Shown here piece after piece: positions 1 to 6,434 of a DNA stretch of 6,434 nucleotides. Source of the DNA: JBQCEE01 sp051960575 (GTDB lineage Bacteria; Actinomycetota; Actinomycetes; Mycobacteriales; Jatrophihabitantaceae). The stretch covers positions 1 to 6,434 of the forward strand of contig NZ_JBQCEE010000342.1 in assembly GCF_051960575.1 (NCBI RefSeq), read 5' to 3'. The position numbers and the translations under genes were made by a program. The notes beneath the pieces were generated by a model. That model made no database searches and had not been told where the DNA came from. It was given only the letters and a program-made list of their open reading frames with translations. Positions within the stretch are counted from its first letter, which is position 1. Each line of letters begins with the position of its first letter.

Positions 1-1
1 A

Positions 2-1042
2 CCCGCCCTCGGACGGTGGCGCGACCAGATCGCGGCGCTGCGGGCCGACGCACGCGGTGACGACGCCGCGGGCGTCGCGGCGCTGCCCGACGGCGCCGAG
101 TTCTACGCCAATGCGATCGCCTCGCACACGACGCTCGAGTTCACCGCCGACGAACTGCACCGCATCGGGCTGGACGAGGTGGCCCGCCTCGAGCAGCAGG
201 CGCTCGAGCTCGGCGCTTCGATCGGTCTCACCGATCTCGCCGCGGTGCGCGCGGCCGTGCGGGCCTCGACCTCGGCCACGACGCCGGAGGTCGCGCTCGC
301 GGCCGCGCAGGACGCCGTGCGCCGCGCCGAGCAGCGGGCCGGCGAGATCATGCCCGAACCGCTGCCAGAGCCGTGCGCCGTCTCGCCGATGCCCGCGACC
401 GTGGCCGAGAGCGGCATGGCGCCGCACTACACGATGCCGCGCGACGACGGCAGCCGTCCCGGCACGTACTGGTTCAACACCCTGCTGCCGACCGCGGGCA
501 CCGGTTGGGACCTCGAGTCGGTCGCCTTCCACGAGACGGTGCCCGGGCACCACTCGCAGCTCGCCCGGCTGCAGCGGCTGGCCGACCTGCCGTTGCTGCA
601 GCGGCTGCCGGTCACCGTGCACGCCGAGGGGTGGGGGCTCTACGCCGAGCGGCTGGCCGGCGAGTTCGGCCTCTACAGCGGCGTGGAGGCGCAACTCGGG
701 GCCGTGTACTGCGAGATGATGCGGGCGGCGCGGCTCGTGGTCGACACCGGCCTGCACGCCCTCGGCTGGAGCCGCACGCAGGCTCGCGAGTACTTCGTCG
801 AGCACGTCGCGCTCGCCGAGAGCTTCCTCGCCGCCGAGGTCGACCGCTACATCGCCTGGCCGGGGCAGGCGCTGGCGTACCTCGTCGGCCAGCGCGAGAT
901 CCTGCGCCTGCGCCAGGACGCGCGGGCGAGGCTCGGCGAGCGGTTCGACCTGCCCGCGTTCAACGCGGCTGTACTCGACCACGGCAACCTGCCGATGCCC
1001 GTGCTCGCGCGCGTCGTCGAGGCCTGGGTCGCGTCGCGATGA
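2..1042 (+). CDS. DUF885 family protein, putative metallohydrolase (5' end outside window)
   Basis: The frame is open from base 2 to TGA at 1040-1042 and gives 346 residues with no start, so the N-terminus lies before the window; DUF885 proteins usually run to about 550-600 residues. Family hallmarks are visible (numbering from base 2). There is a 'YANAIASHTT' segment near residues 38-47. The histidine-rich signature HETVPGHH is at 177-184. EGWGLYAERL is at 209-218. Next come DTGLHALGWSRTQAREYF and WPGQALAYLVGQREI, then a C-terminal GNLPMPVL motif. In this family the HE...GHH residues and the downstream glutamates are thought to form a zinc site, and members are predicted peptidases or hydrolases; the substrate is unknown. 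No membrane segment is seen in this part. The stop overlaps the start of the next gene (ATGA), so the two are probably co-transcribed. The family call is firm; the enzymatic activity is inferred. Confidence 0.9.
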   Translation, partial: PALGRWRDQIAALRADARGDDAAGVAALPDGAEFYANAIASHTTLEFTADELHRIGLDEVARLEQQALELGASIGLTDLAAVRAAVRASTSATTPEVALAAAQDAVRRAEQRAGEIMPEPLPEPCAVSPMPATVAESGMAPHYTMPRDDGSRPGTYWFNTLLPTAGTGWDLESVAFHETVPGHHSQLARLQRLADLPLLQRLPVTVHAEGWGLYAERLAGEFGLYSGVEAQLGAVYCEMMRAARLVVDTGLHALGWSRTQAREYFVEHVALAESFLAAEVDRYIAWPGQALAYLVGQREILRLRQDARARLGERFDLPAFNAAVLDHGNLPMPVLARVVEAWVASR

Positions 1043-2103
1043 TCCGCTCGTCGCTCGGCTCGGTACTGCTGCGGCTCGGCGTCGTCGCCGGGACGATCGC
1101 GCTCGCCGCGTTCGTCACGTCCACGCTGCTGTTCGACCCGGGACGCCCGGCGCGCATCGTCCACGCCATGCTCGCCACCGACGCGGGCAAGGGCGTCGTC
1201 GCCGACACCGTCTCCGGTGCGATCGAGACGGCGGTGCCGGGGGTACCGCCCGCGCGCGCCGACGCGATCGGCCGGCAGGTGGCCGACGACCCGCAACTGC
1301 TGCAGGCGCTGCAGTCGGCGTCGGACGAGCACGGGTCGTCGTCGGTCGCCAGTTCGGTGCTGCAGGCGCTGCGCCGGGCGAACCCGGCCCTCGCCCGACA
1401 GGTCTCGACCGCGCTGGGCACCGGACGCGCGAGCAACGACGACCTGCTGCCGGCGCAGCTCGGCGGTGCGAGCAGGACCGTGCGCTCGACCGCCGTCGCC
1501 GTCGAGCGCGGCGGCCTCCTGCTCTTCGTGCTGCTGTGCGGGGCCGCGCTCGCCCTCGGGCCGGCGCGCGACCGGCTCGCCCGTCGGCTCGGCTGGGCCT
1601 GCATCGGCGCGTCGATCATCCCGGTGCTCATCCGGGTGGCGCTGCCCGCGCTGCTCGACCGGTCGTCCGGACGCTGGCCGGTGCTCATCGCGGCCGCCAT
1701 CCGCGCCGGCAGCACCGGGCTGGTCAGTGTCTTCGTCGTCATCCTCGTCGCCGGCGGCGTGCTCGTGATCGCCGGACACGCCGCCCGCCTCGCCCGGCCG
1801 CCGGGCCGCGGCGGCGGGGACGGTGGCGGGCGTCCGGAGCCGGGGTACCAGCAGGGTGCGGCTCACGGCGCCGCCGCGGGCTACGGCACCGGCTACCCGC
1901 CGGGCTACGGCGAACCACCGGGGTACGGCGCGCCGCCCGGCTACGGCACGGGCTACCCGCCGGGCACGGGCTACCCGCCGGGCACGGGCTACCCGCCTGG
2001 CTCCGGCCCGCCGCCCGCGGACACGCAGGTGCTGCCGGGCCAGGTGCCGCCGCGGTACCGGCCGCCGGAGGACGGGTCGGCCCCGCCACGGCGCTACCTC
2101 TGA
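1039..2103 (+). CDS. Four-TM membrane protein with Gly-Tyr-Pro-rich repeat tail
   Basis: This 354-residue protein starts at the ATG overlapping the upstream TGA. I see no Shine-Dalgarno at a normal distance (nearest GAGG is 16 bases away), so translation is probably coupled. Predicted membrane segments are about residues 10-32, 158-175, 184-206 and 226-247. Basic stretches (ARDRLARR after TM2, HAARLARPPGR after TM4) put the N-terminus, the TM2-TM3 loop and the C-tail in the cytoplasm. Residues 33-157 are then outside and look mostly helical. After a GRGGGDGGG hinge, residues 281-323 repeat GYG/GYPPG units, followed by a Pro-rich end. I do not recognise a named family. The layout (TM, helical outer segment, TM cluster) loosely resembles uncharacterised actinobacterial membrane proteins. 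Function is unknown; coupling to the DUF885 gene suggests a shared envelope or peptide-related role, which is inference. An upstream start in this frame is possible only inside the DUF885 gene and is unlikely. Confidence 0.85.
   Translation: MIRSSLGSVLLRLGVVAGTIALAAFVTSTLLFDPGRPARIVHAMLATDAGKGVVADTVSGAIETAVPGVPPARADAIGRQVADDPQLLQALQSASDEHGSSSVASSVLQALRRANPALARQVSTALGTGRASNDDLLPAQLGGASRTVRSTAVAVERGGLLLFVLLCGAALALGPARDRLARRLGWACIGASIIPVLIRVALPALLDRSSGRWPVLIAAAIRAGSTGLVSVFVVILVAGGVLVIAGHAARLARPPGRGGGDGGGRPEPGYQQGAAHGAAAGYGTGYPPGYGEPPGYGAPPGYGTGYPPGTGYPPGTGYPPGSGPPPADTQVLPGQVPPRYRPPEDGSAPPRRYL
1879..2007 (+). repeat. GYG/GYPPG repeat region, including an 18-bp tandem repeat
   Basis: This is the coding repeat in the C-tail of the membrane protein (residues 281-323). 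It contains GYG-T, GYPPG, GYGEPPG and GYGAPPG units. The 18-base unit GGCTACCCGCCGGGCACG occurs exactly at 1951-1968 and 1969-1986, and a third diverged copy lies at 1987-2004. The whole array stays in frame, so length changes in 18-base steps would leave the reading frame intact. Confidence 0.85.
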
Positions 2104-2129
2104 GCCGTCCGCGCGCTTGGTCCCCTGGC

Positions 2130-2160
2130 GTGGTCGCTCCGAAGATCCACACGCGACCAC
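2130..2160. terminator. Possible bidirectional terminator hairpin between convergent genes
   Basis: An exact 8-bp inverted repeat, GTGGTCGC (2130-2137) and GCGACCAC (2153-2160), is separated by 15 bases. It lies 26 bases after the membrane-protein stop and 28 bases beyond the regulator stop on the other strand, in the only gap between these convergent genes (2104-2188). There is no T-tract on either side and the loop is long, so it may be a weak terminator or chance. Position is the main support. Confidence 0.35.
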
Positions 2161-2188
2161 AGCAGGGGGCCAGCCCCGCGGTGACCCT

Positions 2189-5100
2189 TCAGCGCACGGC
2201 GAGCAACGCCGCCGCGTCGCGGGCCACGCCGTGCAGTCCGGCCGCGGCGGCGTCGGCCGCCACCCGCTCCAGTTCGGCGGGCGGCGGCGGGTCGAGCCGG
2301 GCGGCGACCAGGCGGCACAGCAGCAGGCTCGGGGTGCCACCACCGCGCCCGGCCAGTTCGGTGGCGACGGCCAGGTCGGCCCGCGCCTCCGCCGGTTGCC
2401 CCAAGAGCAGCCGCAGCCTCGCGAGGGCGAGCGCGACCGGGCCGACGACGGTGAGCTGACCGACGAGCGCCACGACGTCGCGCAGCGGCTCGAGGCGCTG
2501 CACCAGCGACGGCGCGAGGCGGGTCAGCGCGGCGTCGGCGACCAGGTGTGCCAGGAACGTCCAGTCGCCGTGCGAGGTCCAGACCACCGGTGTCGGGCGC
2601 GCGAGGTAGTCGGCGATCAGCCGCTCGGCGGCATCGAGGTCGCCGCCGTGCACCGTGGCGCTGATGCGTTCGAGGTCGTCGGTCGCGGCGCCGAGCCGGT
2701 CGGCGATCGAGTCGAGGCGTCCCTGGAACCAGCGCGAGATGATCAGTGACATCCCGGCCCAGCCGAAGTAGAGCTCGGTCTGCCCGCGCAGCCGCTCGCC
2801 GTCGCGGAACAGCCGCTCCGACTCGTCGAACCGGCCCTGCCACTGCGCGAGCAGCGATTCGGTGAGCCGGAACTGCACGCGGCTGGTCGGCAGCCGCAGC
2901 CGGTCACTGCCCGCACTGCCCAGCCGGCAGTGCTCGGCCAGCCCGGCCATGTCGCCGCGGTGGCCGCACACCATCGTCATGAGCCCGTGCCACAGCACTT
3001 CGTCCCCGGCCGCGGCGGTGTGCGGCAGCGCCGCGAGCCGGTCGAGCAGGGCGGCCGACTCGTCGACCCGCTCGGCCACGCCCGAGAAGGTGAGGCAGCG
3101 GGCGAGCAGGGCGTCGGCCAGCACGTCCGCGTCACCGAGGGTCTCGGCGAGGTCGAGCGCACGTCGGCTGAGCCTGTCGGGCACGCGCCCGTCGGGGTGG
3201 TAGCAGCTGCCGATCGCCAGCGCGGCCTGCACACGGCTGTGCGCCGCAGGGTCGTCGGCGACGAGCGGTTCCGCCCGCTGCAGCGTCTCGAGCAGCGGGC
3301 CCGGACCCTCGCCGACGGCCGCCCACGGCCACGCCCCGGCCGAGCGCATGAGCATGCTGCACAGCGTGCCGACGAAGTCGAAGCGCCGGTCGCGCACCGC
3401 GGCGTCGATCTCGGCCTGGACGACCACGTAGACGGTCTGCCCGCGGCCGGCGCGGATGAGGGCCCGCAGCCGGTGACCGACCAGTTCGTCACGGGTCGCC
3501 TGCTCGCGGCGGCTCGGCGGCAGCTGCCCGTGCGTGACGAGCGCGGCCTCCCACCAGTGCGCGGCGGCGTCGGCCTGCCAGCGTGCCTCGGCATCGCGGG
3601 CGGCCTCCTGGCATGCGGCGAACACCTCGTCGGCGTCGGCGAGGGGCAGCGCCGCGAGCAGGTGCCCGGCGCGCACGACGAGGTCGTCGCCGCGGGCGTC
3701 GCCGCCGATCGCCTCCGCCACGCGCGCGTGCAGCCGCTGCCGGCGCGCCGCGCTCATGCCGGCCAGCAGTTCGTCGCGCAGCAGGCCGTGCGCGAACGCG
3801 TAGTGGCGCCCGCCCGGCGGGATCACGACGATCCGCTCGTCGGCCGCCTCGTCGAGCAGGTCGGCGAGCTCGTCGACGTCGAGACGGGTGACCCGTCGCA
3901 ACAGGTCGATCTCGAGCACGTCGCCGATCACCGCCGCGGTCCGCAGCACCTGCAGCGTGCCGGCGTCCAGCGCGCCGAGCCGGCGGTCGAGCACCGACCG
4001 CACGGCCAGCGGCACCTCGCCGGCCGCGCGCTCGGCACGGGGCCACCGCGCGGACTCGCTGACGAAGAAGGGATTGCCGCCGGTGCGGGTCAGCAGCAGC
4101 GCGGCCTCGCGATCGGTGATCGGCTCGCCGCTGATCCGCTGCACCAGCTCGCCGATCTCGGCACCGGCCAGGGGCGGCACACTGATCCGCCGCGAGCCCG
4201 TGCGCCGCGCCGCGGCGTCGAAGAGGCGGCGCAGGTCGGGGTTGGTCACGCCGCTGCGGGCGGTGAGCACCAGCAGCACCGGCACGGCCTCGAGGCTGAA
4301 GGCGAGGTGCGTGAGCAGCCCGAGCGAGCTGGTGTCGGCCCACTGCACGTCGTCGACGAGCACGACGAGCGGCTGCCGCGCCGCAGCGTCCGTCAGCAGC
4401 TCGCGCACCCGCTCGTGCACCGCGAACCGCGCCCGGTCGGCCTCCGCCTGGGCGGGTTGGGCGAGCACCGTGTCGGGGTCGCCGCCGAGCCCGCGCACCA
4501 GCGGCGCGACGGGCCACCACGGCGGCAGGCCGCTGTCGTCGGGGCAGCCCGACCGCAGCACCGCGAAGCCGCGCCTGCGGGCCTGGTCGAGCACTGCCTC
4601 GGCGAGCCGCGTCTTCCCGATGCCTGCCGGGCCTTCGAGCACGAGCCAGCGCACGGCTCCGGCTGCCGTCTCCTCGACCGCTGTTGCGACGACGTCGAGC
4701 TCGGCGGTGCGGCCGACGAGCGTCGTGTCGGCATCGGCCGGCGGCGGCGGCGCGGGCATCCCCGCGAGGTCGTCGGCAGGTGTGCTCGCCGGCGCTGCGA
4801 CGCGCACTGCCACCGGCACGACCGGGCCCGTGCGCGGCCAGTGCCCGAGTTCGGAATCGTGCCGCAGCAGTGCACCCTGCAGGTCGCGCAGCGCCGGGCC
4901 GGGGTCGAGGCCGAGTTCCTCGTCGAGGCGAGCGACCGTGGCGCGGTGCACCTCGAGCGCCTCCGTGGTGCGGCCGCTGCGGTAGAGCGCGACGACGTGG
5001 AGCCAGGCCGAGCGCTCGCGCAACGGCGCCGCGGAGTGCAGGGTGCGTGCCGCGGCGAGGGCGTCGGCGGTGCGGTCGGCACCGAGCAGGGCGGTGACCA

Positions 5101-5593
5101 GGTCCTCCTGGCACTGGGTGCGCCGCTCGTCCAGGGCGACCGCGGCGACCTGCACCCACTCGAGGTCGCGGAAGTCGGCGAGCACCTCGCCCCGCCACAG
5201 CGCGAGCCCGGCCGTCGCGTGCGCCGCCGCGGCCGGCCAGTCGTGTGCGTCGAGTGCGGCACGGGCGGCCTCGGCCGCGTGCCGGAACTGTTCGGCGTCG
5301 ACCGCGTCGGCCTCGACGTCGAGCCGGTAGCCCGGCGACTGCCGGACGATCGGAGCGGTGGCCGTCGCGTCGCGCAGCAGCCGGCGCAGGTTCGACACGT
5401 AGGCCTGCAGGCTGGCGGCGACGTTCGCCGGCACGTCGTCGCCCCAGACCTGGTCGACGATGCGCTCGGTCGGCACCACCCGACCCGGTTCGAGCAGCAG
5501 GCTCGCGAGCACCGCCCGCTGCTTGGGGCTGCCGAGGTCGACGACAGCCCCGTCGCGCACGACCTCGAGCGGACCCAACACCCCGTACTGCAC
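2189..5593 (-). CDS. SARP/AfsR-like transcriptional regulator (winged helix-BTAD-AAA ATPase-helical repeats)
   Basis: This is a 1134-residue multidomain regulator, counted from the GTG at 5593. VQYGVLGPLEV at residues 1-11 is the typical beginning of SARP proteins. An OmpR-type winged-helix DNA-binding domain runs to about 91 (SPGYRL at 86-91). The BTAD domain follows at about 98-245, then a Pro/Ala linker at about 266-287. The AAA_16/STAND ATPase begins near LVGRTAEL (292), with Walker A GPAGIGKT at 321-328, Walker B LVVLVDDVQWAD at 409-420, a TGGNPFF motif at 504-510 and FAHGLLRDELL at 600-610. The remainder to 1134 is Ala/Leu-rich helical sequence, probably TPR-like and ligand or partner sensing. 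No C-terminal LuxR-type HTH is seen, so DNA binding is N-terminal as in AfsR. Such proteins are ATP-dependent activators, often of secondary metabolism; the target genes here are unknown. The frame could extend to the ATG at 5698 (1169 residues), but that adds 35 low-complexity residues encoded through a terminator-like hairpin. Confidence 0.93.
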   Translation of the reverse strand: MQYGVLGPLEVVRDGAVVDLGSPKQRAVLASLLLEPGRVVPTERIVDQVWGDDVPANVAASLQAYVSNLRRLLRDATATAPIVRQSPGYRLDVEADAVDAEQFRHAAEAARAALDAHDWPAAAAHATAGLALWRGEVLADFRDLEWVQVAAVALDERRTQCQEDLVTALLGADRTADALAAARTLHSAAPLRERSAWLHVVALYRSGRTTEALEVHRATVARLDEELGLDPGPALRDLQGALLRHDSELGHWPRTGPVVPVAVRVAAPASTPADDLAGMPAPPPPADADTTLVGRTAELDVVATAVEETAAGAVRWLVLEGPAGIGKTRLAEAVLDQARRRGFAVLRSGCPDDSGLPPWWPVAPLVRGLGGDPDTVLAQPAQAEADRARFAVHERVRELLTDAAARQPLVVLVDDVQWADTSSLGLLTHLAFSLEAVPVLLVLTARSGVTNPDLRRLFDAAARRTGSRRISVPPLAGAEIGELVQRISGEPITDREAALLLTRTGGNPFFVSESARWPRAERAAGEVPLAVRSVLDRRLGALDAGTLQVLRTAAVIGDVLEIDLLRRVTRLDVDELADLLDEAADERIVVIPPGGRHYAFAHGLLRDELLAGMSAARRQRLHARVAEAIGGDARGDDLVVRAGHLLAALPLADADEVFAACQEAARDAEARWQADAAAHWWEAALVTHGQLPPSRREQATRDELVGHRLRALIRAGRGQTVYVVVQAEIDAAVRDRRFDFVGTLCSMLMRSAGAWPWAAVGEGPGPLLETLQRAEPLVADDPAAHSRVQAALAIGSCYHPDGRVPDRLSRRALDLAETLGDADVLADALLARCLTFSGVAERVDESAALLDRLAALPHTAAAGDEVLWHGLMTMVCGHRGDMAGLAEHCRLGSAGSDRLRLPTSRVQFRLTESLLAQWQGRFDESERLFRDGERLRGQTELYFGWAGMSLIISRWFQGRLDSIADRLGAATDDLERISATVHGGDLDAAERLIADYLARPTPVVWTSHGDWTFLAHLVADAALTRLAPSLVQRLEPLRDVVALVGQLTVVGPVALALARLRLLLGQPAEARADLAVATELAGRGGGTPSLLLCRLVAARLDPPPPAELERVAADAAAAGLHGVARDAAALLAVR

Positions 5594-5598
5594 GCCGA

Positions 5599-5605
5599 CC
5601 CCCTC
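5599..5605 (-). promoter_or_regulatory. Ribosome binding site deciding the GTG start of the regulator
   Basis: On the - strand GAGGGGG is followed by five bases (TCGGC) and then GTG at 5593-5591, a well-placed Shine-Dalgarno. The alternative ATG at 5698 has GGAGG (5703-5707), but only four bases separate it from the ATG. The protein starting at the GTG begins exactly where SARP homology begins. Confidence 0.7.
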
Positions 5606-5631
5606 GCCGGCCCCCGCCGGTGATCGCTCGG

Positions 5632-5637
5632 ATCCTA
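5632..5637 (-). promoter_or_regulatory. Candidate -10 box for the regulator gene
   Basis: TAGGAT on the - strand fits the TAnnnT form of actinobacterial -10 elements. It would give a transcript start near 5624-5626 and a leader of about 30 bases to the GTG at 5593. No recognisable -35 is seen at 16-19 bases upstream, where the sequence is part of the GC-rich hairpin. This is a weak call resting on one hexamer and its position. Confidence 0.3.
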
Positions 5638-5649
5638 GGGGCAGATGAT

Positions 5650-5682
5650 CACGGCCGGGCGCGAGCACCGCGCCCGGCCGTG
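5650..5682 (-). terminator. Strong GC-rich hairpin, probable terminator of the FAD oxidase gene
   Basis: A perfect 14-bp inverted repeat, CACGGCCGGGCGCG (5650-5663) and CGCGCCCGGCCGTG (5669-5682), encloses the five-base loop AGCAC. It begins 25 bases after the oxidase stop on the - strand. There is no T-run, only mixed sequence (ATCATCTGCCCC) after it, which is common for terminators in high-GC actinobacteria. It lies upstream of the regulator's likely promoter and start. It could equally act as an attenuator or operator if transcription reads through. Confidence 0.7.
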
Positions 5683-5707
5683 TCGACACCGCGGTCATCC
5701 GCCTCCG

Positions 5708-6434
5708 TCAGTGCGCGCGGCCGGCAGCCGCCCGCACCCCGTCGGCCTGCGCCAGCACGCCGTCCGGGTCGTAGGACGCCACCAGCTCGCCCAGGCGCGC
5801 CAGCGTGGCTGCGCCGTACTTCCGGGCCACGGCGTCCGGGTCGGCGCTCGCCTGGAAGTTCGGCAGGCAGGCGCCGTCGCCGAACGGCGCGAGCGCAGCC
5901 ATCGTCGCGGCCGCGTGCGCACGGGTGGCGGCGGCGACGGGCGGCGCGGCGATGCCGATGGTGAGCAGCGAGTACGCGGCGTCGCGGTGGCTGAACGCGC
6001 TCGGGCCGCCCTGCGGCCGGGCGATCGCCCCGCCGAGGTGGCGCAGCTCGACGATCACCTGCGGGCAGCCGGCCGCCGGCCCCGCGACCGCGAGCAGCGC
6101 CTCGACCGCCTCGGCCGGCAGCTCGCGCAGCAGCGTGCTCGCCTCCGACGTCGGCATCGGGTCGACCGGGTCGTTGTGAATCATCCCGATCGCGGCGTAC
6201 GGCATCGGGCCCACGCCGCCGAGCACGACCCGGCCCGCGCCCTCGATGGCGGCCAGCGCGGCGCGTCCCTCGGCCTCGTCACCGACCCACGCGAAGCGCA
6301 CGGCGACGGTGAGCCGGCCGGCGAGCGGCGGCGGCACGTGCGGCAGCGCCGGCAGCCGCATGAGCGCGAGCGACGACGTCGCCTGCTCGGGCAGCCCGGC
6401 CGTCCAGGTGCTCCAGGCGTGCAGCACCGCGGCG
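5708..6434 (-). CDS. FAD-dependent oxidase, berberine-bridge type, C-terminal part (5' end outside window)
   Basis: The frame is open from the window edge to TGA at 5710-5708 and gives about 242 residues. The sequence before the internal GTG at 6427 continues as Ala-Ala without a stop, so this is not the true start. The N-terminal FAD-binding (PCMH) domain, with its flavin-attaching His/Cys, lies beyond the window. Visible family features are a substrate-domain stretch (VLHAWSTWTAGLP), VIVELRHLGGAIARP, SAFSHRDAAYSLLTIG, and a C-terminal BBE-like segment. That segment runs from CLPNFQASADPDAVARKYG to LARLGELVASYDPDGVL, matching the usual Tyr-Asp-Pro ending. Such enzymes oxidise sugars, alkaloids or polyketide-type intermediates using O2; the substrate cannot be inferred. 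The usual Asn/Phe after YDP is replaced by Asp-Gly-Val, a small variation. The regulator lies downstream on the same strand, beyond a hairpin. Confidence 0.88.
   Translation of the reverse strand, partial: AAVLHAWSTWTAGLPEQATSSLALMRLPALPHVPPPLAGRLTVAVRFAWVGDEAEGRAALAAIEGAGRVVLGGVGPMPYAAIGMIHNDPVDPMPTSEASTLLRELPAEAVEALLAVAGPAAGCPQVIVELRHLGGAIARPQGGPSAFSHRDAAYSLLTIGIAAPPVAAATRAHAAATMAALAPFGDGACLPNFQASADPDAVARKYGAATLARLGELVASYDPDGVLAQADGVRAAAGRAH

Noticed and set aside
373..1038. Upstream in-frame extension of the membrane-protein frame
   Set aside because: It lies wholly inside the DUF885 coding region and translates to Arg/Ala-rich sequence without structure. The ATG at 1039 is directly followed by a plausible first membrane segment.
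1879..2007. Repeat array considered as CRISPR or intergenic repeat
   Set aside because: Units are contiguous without unique spacers, stay in frame and encode a regular Gly-Tyr-Pro pattern, so it is a coding repeat.
847..2343. 498-codon open frame on the - strand across the DUF885 end and the membrane-protein gene
   Set aside because: It is low-complexity Arg/Ala/Gly sequence that crosses two well-supported genes and the convergent gap, with no domain; a GC-driven shadow.
2930..5623. Very long open frame (897 codons) on the + strand opposite the regulator
   Set aside because: It is rich in Arg, Gly, His and Val with no recognisable domain and exactly mirrors the regulator's codons. High GC content removes stop codons from the opposite strand, so this is a shadow.
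5594..5698. N-terminal extension of the regulator to the ATG at 5698
   Set aside because: The extra residues lie over a perfect hairpin and a candidate promoter, precede the conserved SARP start, and the ATG has a poorly spaced Shine-Dalgarno. Kept as an alternative only.
6425..6427. GTG near the right edge as start of the oxidase gene
   Set aside because: The frame stays open to the window edge, and the protein from this codon lacks the whole FAD-binding domain, so the codon is an internal valine.

Overview
The window is very GC-rich, with tightly packed genes, strong G/C bias at third codon positions, a GTG start and a large SARP/AfsR-type regulator. Together these indicate an actinobacterium; the genus cannot be told from this sequence. 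It holds four protein-coding genes, two of them cut by the window edges. I saw no RNA genes, mobile elements or CRISPR arrays.

Left part, + strand (2-2103): the C-terminal two thirds of a DUF885-family protein (putative zinc-dependent hydrolase with an HExxPGHH signature) overlaps by ATGA a 354-residue membrane protein. That protein has four predicted transmembrane segments, an extracytoplasmic segment of about 125 residues, and a cytoplasmic tail of Gly-Tyr-Pro repeats. The overlap implies one transcript and coupled translation. A short convergent gap (2104-2188) with an 8-bp inverted repeat follows.

Right part, - strand (6434-2189): the C-terminal part of a FAD-dependent oxidase of the berberine-bridge type lies upstream of a 1134-residue SARP/AfsR-like regulator (OmpR-type winged helix, BTAD, AAA ATPase, helical repeat C-terminus). 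Between them, at 5594-5707, sit a perfect 14-bp GC-rich hairpin that looks like a terminator, a possible -10 box and a good ribosome binding site. These place the regulator's start at the GTG at 5593 rather than the more distal ATG at 5698, so it probably has its own promoter. Whether it controls the oxidase or other genes cannot be decided here.

Nothing in the window amounts to a clear new system. The points most worth a second look are the repeat-tailed membrane protein coupled to the DUF885 gene, and the compact regulatory gap between the oxidase and the regulator.
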